Shown in pieces: positions 51,201 through 59,987 of a DNA stretch of 64,000 nt. Where the stretch lies: contig CAIRYQ010000044.1 in the NCBI GenBank assembly GCA_903882875.1, positions 26,192-90,191 on the forward strand. The letters run 5' to 3'. The notes under the pieces were generated by a model, which searched no databases, was not told where the DNA came from, and saw only the letters and a list, made by a program, of their open reading frames with translations. The translations under genes and the position numbers were made by a program. This DNA comes from an uncultured Spartobacteria bacterium (lineage in GTDB: Bacteria; Verrucomicrobiota; Verrucomicrobiia; Chthoniobacterales; Chthoniobacteraceae). How positions within the stretch are numbered: the first letter of the stretch is position 1; every line of letters begins with the position of its first letter.

Positions 51201-52532
51201 CTATCCCGTCGCTTCCTGCGCGTCGCGTGCGGCTTCGATTTTCTCGACGATTGCGGTGTCGCGACCGAGGTAACGGGCGGCGATGAACCACAGTGCGCTC
51301 GCGAGCACCATCATGAGCGACACGAGGGTGAACGCGGTGTCCCACGAGGTGTGGTTTTTCACCCAGCCGATGAGCGGCGGCGAGACGGCGTCTCCGAACG
51401 CGTGGATGAGGAAGATATTGATCGCGAACGCGGTGGAGCGCATTGCGGGCGAAGTCACGTTGGCGAGCGCGGTGTTCGCGGGGCCGGTGTTGAAGAACAG
51501 GAAAAAGACCGCGGCGAAGACGGCGATCCACGCGTAGGGGAATGGGAGCTTCAGCATCGCGAGCGTGAACGGGAACGCGAGGAGCATCGCGATGCCCGAG
51601 ACGCTGAAATATGCACCGCTAAAGCGCGGGCGCAGCTTGTCCCCGAGCCAGCTTCCGATGAGAGTGGAGACGATTCCGGCGATGACCACGATGATGCCAA
51701 ACGTGGTGTTCACTTCGGCGAGGATGTCGTTGGTCTGCCGCATCGCGGCGAGATTCCCCAGGGCGAGGAAGGGGCCGAGGGCATGCTGCTCGACGATGCG
51801 ATCGGTCATGTATTTGGGAATCCAGAATGCGATGCCTCCGATGGCGAAGGTCATGGCGGTCATTGCCGCGGTGTTCAGCAAAAAGGACGGGATGCGGAGC
51901 AGCGCACGTGCATCGGCGCGGAGCGATCCGGTGCTCACCACGCGGGGCCGCTGCGGGTGCGGCTCGCGCATGAACCACGAGAGTGCCGCGAGCAAAAGTC
52001 CGGGCAGCACGACGATGTAGAACGCCGATCGCCAGCCGTGCCATTTGTTCATCTGCCCGCCGATGACGTAGCCGAGCGCGCTGCCGACGGGTATTGCAAC
52101 ATAGAAAAGAGCCATCACCTTTCCCCGTTTCTCGATCGGAAAATAATCGGAGATGAGCGCGGGTGCGGACGGCCCGTAGCCCGCTTCGCCGATGCCGACG
52201 ATGACGCGGCTCGCGAGCAGGACACCGAAGCCGCCGGCCAGTCCCGTCATTCCGGTCGCGACGCTCCACACGGCGACGCTGCCCGCGATGATCCACCAGC
52301 GCGAGACGCGTTCCGCAACCCGGCCGAGGATCGGTGCGCCGACCATGTAGGCGTAGAGAAATGCCGTGGCGAGGAATCCGGCGCGTTCGTCGCTGAGGTG
52401 AAGATCCGCGGACATCGGCTGCACGACGGCGGCGAGGATCTGGCGGTCAATGTAATTGAAGAGATTGATCGTGAGCAGCAGGGCGACGGCCTTCTTTGCG
52501 TCGCGATGGAATGGGACTGCCGGCTCGTGCAT
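51201..52532 (-). CDS. MFS transporter (spinster-like)
   Basis: A 443-residue permease with twelve predicted helices. Early sequence NLFNYIDRQILAAVVQPM and GEAGYGPSAPALISDYFP, plus the GxxxD-R-x-G-R/K-like loop FPIEKRGKVMAL, match the spinster/hexuronate-like MFS group. ATG 52532 is chosen; the frame upstream reads through palindromic element C. It is divergent from the alkaline phosphatase-like gene and convergent with the methyltransferase. The transported compound is unknown. Confidence 0.9.
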   Translation of the reverse strand: MHEPAVPFHRDAKKAVALLLTINLFNYIDRQILAAVVQPMSADLHLSDERAGFLATAFLYAYMVGAPILGRVAERVSRWWIIAGSVAVWSVATGMTGLAGGFGVLLASRVIVGIGEAGYGPSAPALISDYFPIEKRGKVMALFYVAIPVGSALGYVIGGQMNKWHGWRSAFYIVVLPGLLLAALSWFMREPHPQRPRVVSTGSLRADARALLRIPSFLLNTAAMTAMTFAIGGIAFWIPKYMTDRIVEQHALGPFLALGNLAAMRQTNDILAEVNTTFGIIVVIAGIVSTLIGSWLGDKLRPRFSGAYFSVSGIAMLLAFPFTLAMLKLPFPYAWIAVFAAVFFLFFNTGPANTALANVTSPAMRSTAFAINIFLIHAFGDAVSPPLIGWVKNHTSWDTAFTLVSLMMVLASALWFIAARYLGRDTAIVEKIEAARDAQEATG

Positions 52533-52577
52533 CGCGGGAGAGAACAGGCAGCGCAGGCAGACTCCAAGCACATTTGG

Positions 52578-52666
52578 AAGTGCGGAGTGCGGAATGTGGA
52601 ATGCGGAGCGTTCAGTTGCTTGCGCGAACTTTTTGGGCGGCACTTCGCACTCCGCACTTCGCACTT
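52578..52666. repeat. Palindromic heptad-repeat element C
   Basis: Inverted 26-bp arms at 52578-52603 and 52641-52666 differ at five positions, all transitions. Both arms consist of 7-bp words of the type RARTGCG in tandem. The element sits in the divergent gap between the MFS start (52532) and the phosphatase-like start (52719), where both promoters must lie. Confidence 0.75.
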
Positions 52667-52718
52667 GCGAAACTCCCGCATTGCCAAGTTTCGCGCGAGA
52701 CGTTGAATCCGCACCCTC

Positions 52719-53930
52719 ATGCGGCTCCGGAACAACCTGCTCGCCCTCGCGATCCTGATCGTCTTTATCGGGCTCGGCGTGCTGTACGTGCGGTTCTGGG
52801 TCGTGCAGCGGCCGTACGGGATCATCGTTTTTGTCAGCGACGGGCTGATCACCCGGCACATCGCGGCGGCGCGGCTTTACGAAAATGGCGCGGGCAACCG
52901 CCTTGAGATGGAGGATCTGCTGAAGTATTCCGCGCTCGTGCGCAACGATCCCGCGCAGTTCGCGGTGCCCGACTCCGCGTCTGCCGCGAGCGCGCTGGCG
53001 ACGGGATGGAAGGCGCGGCATCACACCGTCGGCGTGAACGAAAACGGCGAGTCGGTCGCATCCATTCTCGAACTCGCGCGCAGGGAGGGCCGTGCCGTGG
53101 GCCTCGTGACGAATGGCAGCCTGACCGCCGCGTCGCCCGCGGCCTTTTACGCGCACACGACGTCCGCGGAGGACGGGCAGGCGCTTGCGGGGCAGTTGCT
53201 CGGGGCGCCGCAGTTCAAGGTGCTGCTCGGTGGCGGTGGCGGGGATTTATTGCCGGAGGGGAAAAATGGACGGCGCAAGGACGGCAGGGATTTGCTCGCC
53301 GGCTTGAATGCCCCGCGTTGGAGCGTCGTGCGTACGCGCGCGGAGCTGGAGGCCGCGGGACATTATCAGGACGGCACGCTGCTCGGAATATTTGCCGCGG
53401 ACCGGATGGATTTTTCCAAGCAGCGCGAACTCAACGGCGTGCAGCCTTCGCTCTCGGATCTCGTGCATCACGCGATCGAATGCCTCGAGACGAGCCGTCG
53501 CGGCTACGTGCTTGTCGTGGATGAGGATCTCATCTCGCGGGCATGTCTGCTGAACGAGGGCGAGCATCTCATGCGCGAGACGCTGGAGCTGGATCGCGCC
53601 ATCGGCACCGCGGTGAAATATGCGGGCGAAAAATCACTCATCGTCGCCGTGGGACGCGAGAGCATCGGCGGCTTCACGCTGAGCGGTTATCCGATGCGGC
53701 AGGACAAGGGACTCGCGCTGCTCGGCCTGACGCCGGAGGGAAACCCTTACATCACTTGGGCGACCGGCCCCAAAGGCGCGAAGCCGAACGAGCCCGTCGC
53801 GCGCGACGCGGCCGCAGGCGTGAACACCGCCGAGGACGTGCTCGCGCTCGGCAGGGGACTTGGCGCGGAGAAGCTGCGCGGGTTCCTCGACAGCACGGAG
53901 ATTTTCAAAATCATCCGCGACGCGCTGTGA
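52719..53930 (+). CDS. Degenerate alkaline phosphatase-family protein
   Basis: A 403-residue protein with an N-terminal membrane anchor (about 5-27) and an alkaline phosphatase fold. Retained are FVSDG (first metal Asp), PDSASAASALATG with the nucleophile Ser near 87, and the SPAAFYAHT segment. The remaining metal ligands of the family look lost. The E-G-x-x-I-D-x-x-x-H region reads VVDEDLISRACLL, and T-A-D-H-E-x-G-G reads VGRESIGG. It may bind phosphate or a ligand without hydrolysing it. It is convergent with the FKBP gene, leaving 4 bp between stops. Confidence 0.82.
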   Translation: MRLRNNLLALAILIVFIGLGVLYVRFWVVQRPYGIIVFVSDGLITRHIAAARLYENGAGNRLEMEDLLKYSALVRNDPAQFAVPDSASAASALATGWKARHHTVGVNENGESVASILELARREGRAVGLVTNGSLTAASPAAFYAHTTSAEDGQALAGQLLGAPQFKVLLGGGGGDLLPEGKNGRRKDGRDLLAGLNAPRWSVVRTRAELEAAGHYQDGTLLGIFAADRMDFSKQRELNGVQPSLSDLVHHAIECLETSRRGYVLVVDEDLISRACLLNEGEHLMRETLELDRAIGTAVKYAGEKSLIVAVGRESIGGFTLSGYPMRQDKGLALLGLTPEGNPYITWATGPKGAKPNEPVARDAAAGVNTAEDVLALGRGLGAEKLRGFLDSTEIFKIIRDAL

Positions 53931-53934
53931 CGCT

Positions 53935-54399
53935 TCAGTTCAGCACTGCGATCAGCTCCACCTCAAAGATGAGCGTCTCGTGCGGGCCGATCAGTTTCCC
54001 CGATCCCTTTTCCCCGTACGCGAGCTGCCACGGGATGTAGAGCATCCACTTCGAGCCTTCCTTCATGAGCTGGAGCGCCTCGGTCCACCCCGCGATCACC
54101 TGACCCACGCCAAATTTCGCCGGCTCGCCGCGCTTGTAGCTGCTGTCGAATTCGCGCCCGTCAATGAGCGTTCCCTTGTAGTGGACGACGACCTGCTCGT
54201 TCTTGCTCGGGTGCTTGCCGTCGCCCTCTTTGAGAACGCGATACTGGAGTCCGCTCGGCAGAGTCTTCACGCCTTCCTTCTTCGCGTTCTCGATGAGAAA
54301 AGCCTCGCCCTTTTCACGTCCGACCTGCGCGTGTCCGGCGGGCGATATGCAGAGAAATGCGGCGGCGCACGCGACGGCTGAGAGGAGGAGTTTCTTCAT
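53935..54399 (-). CDS. FKBP-type peptidyl-prolyl isomerase
   Basis: A 154-residue secreted isomerase. The signal peptide ends around residue 24 (ISPAGHA). A short helical N-terminal part is followed by the FKBP domain with PSGLQYRVLKEGDG, VVVHYKGTLIDGREFDSSY, VIAGWTEALQLMKEGSKW and IPWQLAYGEKG. The active-site Tyr, Phe, Asp and Trp are all present. This resembles FklB/Mip-type periplasmic foldases. Confidence 0.94.
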   Translation of the reverse strand: MKKLLLSAVACAAAFLCISPAGHAQVGREKGEAFLIENAKKEGVKTLPSGLQYRVLKEGDGKHPSKNEQVVVHYKGTLIDGREFDSSYKRGEPAKFGVGQVIAGWTEALQLMKEGSKWMLYIPWQLAYGEKGSGKLIGPHETLIFEVELIAVLN

Positions 54400-54502
54400 G
54401 CGCGGACGCTACGCACGCCGGAAGTCCGCCCGCAAGCGGTGTGTTCACCAGCGAACTGAATCATCTCGATATTACCGCACGCATACGGTTTGCTTTCCGG
54501 CC

Positions 54503-55528
54503 ATGAAACAATTTCTTCCGTTTGCCACGCTCGCCATTTTCCTCGCCACCGGAACCCGTGCGGACGAGCCGGACACGAGTGCCGTGCCCGTGCGGCACCG
54601 TCTCTCGGACTGCCACCTGCATCTCGTGGATTTCCTCCAGCGCACGGAGGGCGCACGCGCGGTGCTTGCGGCGATGGATCGCGCGGGCGTGGATGAGACG
54701 ATGATCTCCGGGATGCCTCTGGTGAAGGAATGGTCGCAGCGCGAGCACCAGCAGCCGCAGTATTACCTCGACGACGACGGGCGCTGCTACTGGTACTCGG
54801 CGACGGACGTGCTCGTGCAGCGTGAAATCTCCGCGCTGCCGGAGGCGGATCGCAGGCGCTTTCATCCATTCATCTGCGGCTTCAATGGCGCGGATCGCAA
54901 CGCCGTGGACCATGTGAAGCGCATGATCGAGTGGTACCCGAATTTCTGGGAAGGCATCGGCGAGGTGATGACGCGCCACGACGATCTCACGGCGCTCACC
55001 TACGGAGATCCGCCGCACGCGGACTGGGACACGCTCGATCCGATTTACGATCTCGCGGCCAAAAATGATCTGCCCGTCTCGGTTCACAGTGACATTTCAT
55101 CCGTGTGGAAACGGCAGCCCATCTACCTGGACGAAATGGAGAATGCGATCCGCAAGCACCCGGAGACGCGCTTCATCTGGTGTCACGCGGGAATCAGCCG
55201 GCGCATCGTGGTGCCGACGCTTACGGATGATCTGCGCCGCCTGCTCACGGCGCATGCGAACGTCTCGATTGATGTCTCGTGGGTGCTCTTCGACGCCTAT
55301 CTGATCAAAGACGGCAAGCCGGATGAAAAGTGGATCGCGCTCATCGAGGAGTTCCCGGATCGCTTTCTCGTCGGCTCGGACAAGGTCGGAAAATTTGGCG
55401 ATTACCCGCACGAGGTTCAGCGATACTACCGCATCCTCGACGCGCTGAAGCCGGAGACGGCGAGGAAAGTCGGGCGCGACAATTTTCTCGCGCTGCTGCC
55501 GAAACGCGTGCGTGAGGCGAGGCGCTGA
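54503..55528 (+). CDS. Secreted amidohydrolase (PF04909-like)
   Basis: A 341-residue protein. A signal peptide (about 1-20) precedes a TIM-barrel metal hydrolase. DCHLHLVDF gives the H-x-H metal pair, VSVHSD provides the middle His, WCHAGISR the next, and LVGSDKVG the terminal Asp. These match the amidohydrolase-2 (aminocarboxymuconate decarboxylase-like) family. Secretion is unusual for that family but common for its PVC relatives. The promoter must lie in the 103 bp that separate it from the divergent FKBP gene. Confidence 0.88.
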   Translation: MKQFLPFATLAIFLATGTRADEPDTSAVPVRHRLSDCHLHLVDFLQRTEGARAVLAAMDRAGVDETMISGMPLVKEWSQREHQQPQYYLDDDGRCYWYSATDVLVQREISALPEADRRRFHPFICGFNGADRNAVDHVKRMIEWYPNFWEGIGEVMTRHDDLTALTYGDPPHADWDTLDPIYDLAAKNDLPVSVHSDISSVWKRQPIYLDEMENAIRKHPETRFIWCHAGISRRIVVPTLTDDLRRLLTAHANVSIDVSWVLFDAYLIKDGKPDEKWIALIEEFPDRFLVGSDKVGKFGDYPHEVQRYYRILDALKPETARKVGRDNFLALLPKRVREARR

Positions 55529-55536
55529 GGGGCGGG

Positions 55537-56163
55537 TCAGCGCGCGTTTTTCGCGGCTGCGAGCTTCTCGATCTGCTTTGCCGCATCGCGCCGGTCCACA
55601 CCGAGGCCGGACTGCTGGTGCGCGACCTCGCCCTTGCCGTCGAGCACAGAGACGAGCAGCGAATGCGCAAACTGCGTTTTCGATCCCGGCGCGTAGCTGA
55701 AGCCGAGTTTTTCTGCGAGCTGCCGCACGGCTTCGTGGCTGCCGGTGAGCAGAATCCAGTGCTCGGCGGAGAGCTTGTGTTTCGCACGGAATGCTTGCAG
55801 CGCAGCGGCGGAATCGCGCTCGGGGTCAATGCTCACGAGCACGAATTTCGCCCGGTTCGACGCCTTTGCGGAGAGCGACTTCTCCAGCGCCTTCAGTTCG
55901 TTCACCATGAACGGGCACGAGTGCTGGCAGTTCGTGAAGAACATCGTGAGCACGACGGGGCGACCGCGCAGACTGTCGAGACGCACTTTTTTTCCATCCG
56001 CATCCGTCCATTCGGCGGTGAGCTGGTAGATGGATTTTTCCGAATACTTGCCCGGCAGGAGGCCGACTTCACAGTTCGGTGCCGGTGAGAGAGCGGATTG
56101 TTTTTCCGGGGCCGCAACGAGCGAGGCCGCGGTTGTGAGCATGAGCGCGAGGAGGAGTTTCAT
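55537..56163 (-). CDS. SCO1/SenC family copper-binding protein
   Basis: A 208-residue exported thioredoxin-fold protein. A signal peptide covers about 1-18. The copper site is C-x3-C in FFTNCQHSCP (Cys79, Cys83) with the distal His in KTQFAHSLLV near 168. SCO proteins deliver copper to, or reduce, the CuA site of cytochrome oxidase. It is convergent with the amidohydrolase (8 bp) and follows the redoxin chimera gene on the same strand, 179 bp downstream, so the two secreted copper/redox proteins may be functionally linked. Confidence 0.93.
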   Translation of the reverse strand: MKLLLALMLTTAASLVAAPEKQSALSPAPNCEVGLLPGKYSEKSIYQLTAEWTDADGKKVRLDSLRGRPVVLTMFFTNCQHSCPFMVNELKALEKSLSAKASNRAKFVLVSIDPERDSAAALQAFRAKHKLSAEHWILLTGSHEAVRQLAEKLGFSYAPGSKTQFAHSLLVSVLDGKGEVAHQQSGLGVDRRDAAKQIEKLAAAKNAR

Positions 56164-56342
56164 GACGGAAGCATCGGACAGATGCGTCGTCATAGCTATC
56201 GCGCGTTTGCCGGATATTCCCCCTCGGTTGCCCATATCACGGCGCATTTTAGAAAAAGCGCAGAGGCCCTCATCCGGTACAGCTCAGTCGCGGTGGGCAA
56301 TGAGCATCGTCTCGCGTCGCTCACCGAGATCGAAGGCGCGGA

Positions 56343-58472
56343 CTATTTTGCCGCGACCTTCTGCGGCTGGGGCATCGGCGTGAAGTATTCGATGTAGCCA
56401 ATCATCATTTCGTCGTAGGTCTGCTGGCCCCACTTCACGGTCTTGGCCGGGTCGGGGTTGGCCTTGTTCGCGGGGCTGTTGTCGTAGATGGCGGTGATTT
56501 TCACCGTGCTGCCGCGGGGGATGACGCGCGGTTCCTTCAGCTCGTAGCGGAGCTGCCAGTTGAAGTCGTAGCGCGGGATGTCGAGCAGTGTCTCGGTCTT
56601 GCCGTCGGGGCTGACGAGGTCGAAGCGGAACGCCTTTCCGCGGACGTGCATGTGTGCCATGAATGCGGTCACATTCAATGGGGCCGTGATGGCGTGCTGG
56701 CCGAATTCGACATGGTTCGCGTCGCCGGGCGGGATGAGAATTTTTGGGTTCGCGACGGCCGCGGTGTGCATGGCGAAGCGCGGCGGCTCCTTTGCAAAGA
56801 CGAGGCCCATGCGGAGCTGATCCTCGGTGGCCTTGCCGGCCGGCGTGTAGTGGATCTGGAAGCGCACGGTCGCGCCTGCGGGCAGCTTGCGTGCGAAACC
56901 GTCCGGGTAGATGCGCGAGCTGTTGCCCGGCACGTAGGCGGCCCAGTAGCCGCCGGTGCCTTCGTCGCCGCCGCGCCCGATGCGAGCGCCCTTTTCATGC
57001 ACGCTTACGATGACGTGATGGACGACTTCGCGTGCGGTGGGAATGATTTCGTAGCCCTGCACCCATTTGTCCTCGGTGAGCGTGGTCTCCACGGTGGCGG
57101 TCTGGTAGGGCATGAAGCCTTCGGCCTTGATCTTGAACGGCTGCGGGATCTGCACGACGAAGTCGGGCTTTCCGATGGTCCACTCGCTGGAAAATTTCAG
57201 CGGTGCGGGTGCGTCGGCGGGATTGCCGATGGCGCGCTCCTTCGAGTCGAGCCACGCGAGAAGGTCGGCCTTGTCGCGAGCGGAGAGCGAGTGGTCATTC
57301 GCCCACGGGTTTGGCTGTCCCTCGGCCACGGGCGCTGCGAACCACGGCGGCATCGTGCGGCTTTCGATGACGCGGCGGATGGTCTTCGCGCGGTCGGTCA
57401 CGTCGGCGAGGTTGTCGAGTGCGAAAGGCGCGATGCCTTTGTCGTGATGACACTGCACGCAGTTCTGCTGCATGATGCGCGCGACATCGCGATGGAACGT
57501 GACCTGCGTGGCGGCGGCATTTGCGTGCGGAACGTCGAGTTCACAGCCGGGCGCTTCGGTCGCGGAGATCGCCGGGCGCGCGCCGGCAGCCAGGGCGCTC
57601 GCGGCGTCGAGGAGGTAATTTTCGCGCGGAGCGTCGAGGTTGTAGCTCACGCCATACTGGTCATCGAGCGCGCCGCGGTAGATGAGCGTGCGCTTCGCAT
57701 CCACGAGGAAAACCTCGGTCGTCGTCCGTGCGCCGAGCGCGGTCGCGAGCGACTTGTCTGCGTCGAGCACGTACGGTGCGGTGAAGTCCACGGCGTTCGC
57801 CTGCGCGGCGACATCGTCGGTCTTTTCGCTTGCGAAGGGGTTCACGAGCACGAGCGCGATGTCGCGCGTTGCGAGTTCCTTTTCGATCCGTGCGAGGCTC
57901 GGTGCGTAGCGTTTGCTCACCGGGCACGTCGTGCTGGTGAAGGCAAACGCGACTCCGCGCTTTCCACTCCATTCGCTGAGGCGGTGCGATTTCCCATCGA
58001 GCGTCTTGAATGCGAAATCCGGCACCTGCCGGCCGACGCCGACGTCGCCGGGCTTGATGTGCTTTGCGCCAATGATGACCGGCGCTGCCTCAGTGCTGCC
58101 GGGGGAGGTCGCGGGCCAAGTGCGCCTGTCTATGAGCTTTTGCGCGAGGTCTGCGAGCTTCTTCCGCAGCGGGCCGTCGGTCTTCGCGCCGTCGGCGTTT
58201 GCGATGTGTTTCTTATCGGCGATCATCGCCTCGAGGATCGGCTTCGCCTCTTCCCAAGTGATCACGCCGTCCTTGTTGGTATCGAACTTTGCGAACAGTT
58301 CCGCATTCGGCAGTTCGTCCGGCGTGACCTTGCCGTCGCCGTTCTTGTCCGCGCGCTTGAAGATATCCTCAGCGGTTCCGTTCAGTTGCGGGCCGTCCGC
58401 GTGCGAACGGTGGATGGGCAGTGCGAGGAAGATGGCCGCGGAGCACGCGAGGAGGAAGGTGAGTTTTCTCAT
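56343..58472 (-). CDS. EF-hand/redoxin/cytochrome c/copper monooxygenase-like chimera
   Basis: A 709-residue secreted protein. A signal peptide (about 1-26) is followed by two EF-hands (DKNGDGKVTPDE and DTNKDGVITWEE, about 42-75). A peroxiredoxin-like domain (about 155-300) has TSTTCPVSKRYAP with a single Cys. A c-type heme motif CVQCHH lies near 336. A C-terminal region (about 440-700) has VVHHVIVSVHEKG and MAHMHVRGK, which look like the His-rich copper sites of the PHM/ascorbate-dependent monooxygenase fold. Such chimeras are restricted to PVC and related bacteria. The activity is unproven. ATG 58472 gives the signal peptide; the longer frame is rejected. Confidence 0.85.
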   Translation of the reverse strand: MRKLTFLLACSAAIFLALPIHRSHADGPQLNGTAEDIFKRADKNGDGKVTPDELPNAELFAKFDTNKDGVITWEEAKPILEAMIADKKHIANADGAKTDGPLRKKLADLAQKLIDRRTWPATSPGSTEAAPVIIGAKHIKPGDVGVGRQVPDFAFKTLDGKSHRLSEWSGKRGVAFAFTSTTCPVSKRYAPSLARIEKELATRDIALVLVNPFASEKTDDVAAQANAVDFTAPYVLDADKSLATALGARTTTEVFLVDAKRTLIYRGALDDQYGVSYNLDAPRENYLLDAASALAAGARPAISATEAPGCELDVPHANAAATQVTFHRDVARIMQQNCVQCHHDKGIAPFALDNLADVTDRAKTIRRVIESRTMPPWFAAPVAEGQPNPWANDHSLSARDKADLLAWLDSKERAIGNPADAPAPLKFSSEWTIGKPDFVVQIPQPFKIKAEGFMPYQTATVETTLTEDKWVQGYEIIPTAREVVHHVIVSVHEKGARIGRGGDEGTGGYWAAYVPGNSSRIYPDGFARKLPAGATVRFQIHYTPAGKATEDQLRMGLVFAKEPPRFAMHTAAVANPKILIPPGDANHVEFGQHAITAPLNVTAFMAHMHVRGKAFRFDLVSPDGKTETLLDIPRYDFNWQLRYELKEPRVIPRGSTVKITAIYDNSPANKANPDPAKTVKWGQQTYDEMMIGYIEYFTPMPQPQKVAAK

Positions 58473-58576
58473 AATGGAATGGCGGATGAAAAATCGCGGG
58501 GACTCGAACACCGCGAGGATGCCGAAGTTGCCGCGCAATGCGAGACGTGCAAGGCGCGGAAAAGTTACGTGCGGTG

Positions 58577-58753
58577 TCAGAATTCCGCGCAGTTGAAAAC
58601 GATTCGGTAGCGGCAGCGCTCGCTGCGGCAGACGACCTTGCACTTTTCCGAGATCAGCTTCGCGCCGCAGACGGGGCAGACGCTGTCGGGCGCTGGGCTT
58701 TCCGCGGCCGGTTCGGGCGGCGGATTAGACGTTGAATCGGAATTCGACGACAT
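58577..58753 (-). CDS. Small six-cysteine zinc-ribbon protein overlapping ychF
   Basis: A 58-residue protein found by reading the frame that starts inside the last codons of ychF (ATG 58753, +1 frame) and runs past its stop. The N-terminal 24 residues are Ser/Pro/Glu-rich. The rest is a compact zinc-ribbon: SVCPVCGAKLISEKC, then VVCRSERCRYRI and FNCAEF, with Cys at 26, 29, 38, 42, 47 and 55. The 5' overlap with ychF suggests translational coupling. The opposite-strand frame over the same bases has no recognisable domain. The function is unknown; RNA or protein binding is likely. Confidence 0.75.
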   Translation of the reverse strand: MSSNSDSTSNPPPEPAAESPAPDSVCPVCGAKLISEKCKVVCRSERCRYRIVFNCAEF

Positions 58754-59846
58754 CGCCGTCCTTCATCACGTATTCCTTGCCCTCGATGCGCAGCTTGCCG
58801 GCTTCGCGGGCCTTTGCAAATGAGCCGAGCGCGACGAGGTCGTCGTAGTGTGTGACCTCGGCGGCGATGAAGCCGCGCTCGAAATCCGTGTGAATCACGC
58901 CGGCTGCCGCGGGCGCCTTGTCGCCGGCGCGGATGGTCCACGCGCGCGTCTCCTGCTCGCCGGTGGTGAGGTAGGTGCGCAGGCCGAGCAGGTGATACAC
59001 GGCGCGGATGAGTTCGCTCACGCCGCTGCTTTTCACGCCGAGCCCGGCGAGATATTCGAGCGCCTCGGACTCGGCGAGTTCGCCGAGTTCGCTTTCGATT
59101 TGCGCGGAAATCACGACGGCCTCCGTGCCGAAATGCGTCGCGGCGTACGAGCGCACGGACTCGACGAACGGCTTCGCCACGCAGTCATTGCCTTCGGCGA
59201 GCGCACCGAGATCGGCTTCGGAAACGTTACACGCGAAGATGGTCTGCTTTCCCGACAGCAGGAAAAATTCGCGCATCAGCTTTTTCTCTTCGTCTGAAAG
59301 TTCGAGCGTCGTCGCGGGTTTTCCGGCGTCGAGGTGCGGGATGAGTTTTTCGCAGAGCGCGACTTCGGCCTTCGCGACCTTGTCGCCGCCGCGTGCAGCC
59401 TTGGTCTGCCGGTCCTTCCGTTTCTCGATCGCGGCGAGATCGGCGAGGATCAGTTCGGTGTTGATCACTTCAATGTCGCGCACGGGATCCACGGTGCCGC
59501 TCACGTGATGGATGTCCGCGTCCTCGAAGCAGCGCACGACCTGCACGATGGCGTTCACTTCGCGGATGTGGCTGAGGAATTGGTTGCCCAATCCTTCGCC
59601 AGCGCTCGCGCCTTTCACGAGTCCCGCGATGTCCACGAACTCGATCGCCGCCGGCACGAGCTTCTTGCTGCCGCTGATTTTGCTCAGAACTTCGAGCCGC
59701 GGGTCGGGCACGATCACCACGCCGACATTCGGATCGATCGTGCAGAACGGGTAGTTCGCCGCCTGCGCCTTGCGGGTGCGGGTGACGGCGTTGAATAGGG
59801 TGGATTTGCCGACGTTGGGAAGTCCGACGATGCCTGCGCTGAGCAT
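58725..59846 (-). CDS. ychF: Redox-regulated P-loop NTPase YchF/OLA1
   Basis: A 373-residue ribosome-associated ATPase. G1 is [31 protein letters not shown] and the N-V-S-E motif replacing the N-K-x-D of true GTPases mark the YchF branch. The TGS-like C-terminal domain ends with [18 protein letters not shown] 59846 is the standard start. The extra upstream frame is rejected. The tail overlaps the zinc-ribbon gene by 29 bp. Confidence 0.97.
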   Translation of the reverse strand: MLSAGIVGLPNVGKSTLFNAVTRTRKAQAANYPFCTIDPNVGVVIVPDPRLEVLSKISGSKKLVPAAIEFVDIAGLVKGASAGEGLGNQFLSHIREVNAIVQVVRCFEDADIHHVSGTVDPVRDIEVINTELILADLAAIEKRKDRQTKAARGGDKVAKAEVALCEKLIPHLDAGKPATTLELSDEEKKLMREFFLLSGKQTIFACNVSEADLGALAEGNDCVAKPFVESVRSYAATHFGTEAVVISAQIESELGELAESEALEYLAGLGVKSSGVSELIRAVYHLLGLRTYLTTGEQETRAWTIRAGDKAPAAAGVIHTDFERGFIAAEVTHYDDLVALGSFAKAREAGKLRIEGKEYVMKDGDVVEFRFNV

Positions 59847-59987
59847 GATGATTGGTTTCTTGGAAAAAGTGGGCGCGCAATTCACCGCGGCACCGCTGCG
59901 CTGTCGAGAGGGAAAGGCCGCGCCCCGAATGCCGGAATCCGTGCCGCTTCCGCGCGCACGCAGGATGTCAGGCGCCGGGGCCGGACT

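Noticed and set aside
51351..52706. 451-codon plus-strand open frame
   Set aside because: Antisense to the MFS transporter; composition is charged and repetitive and no domain is visible.
56646..58610. 654-codon open frame on the plus strand
   Set aside because: It is antisense to the redoxin chimera, has no recognisable domain, and long antisense frames are expected at this GC content.
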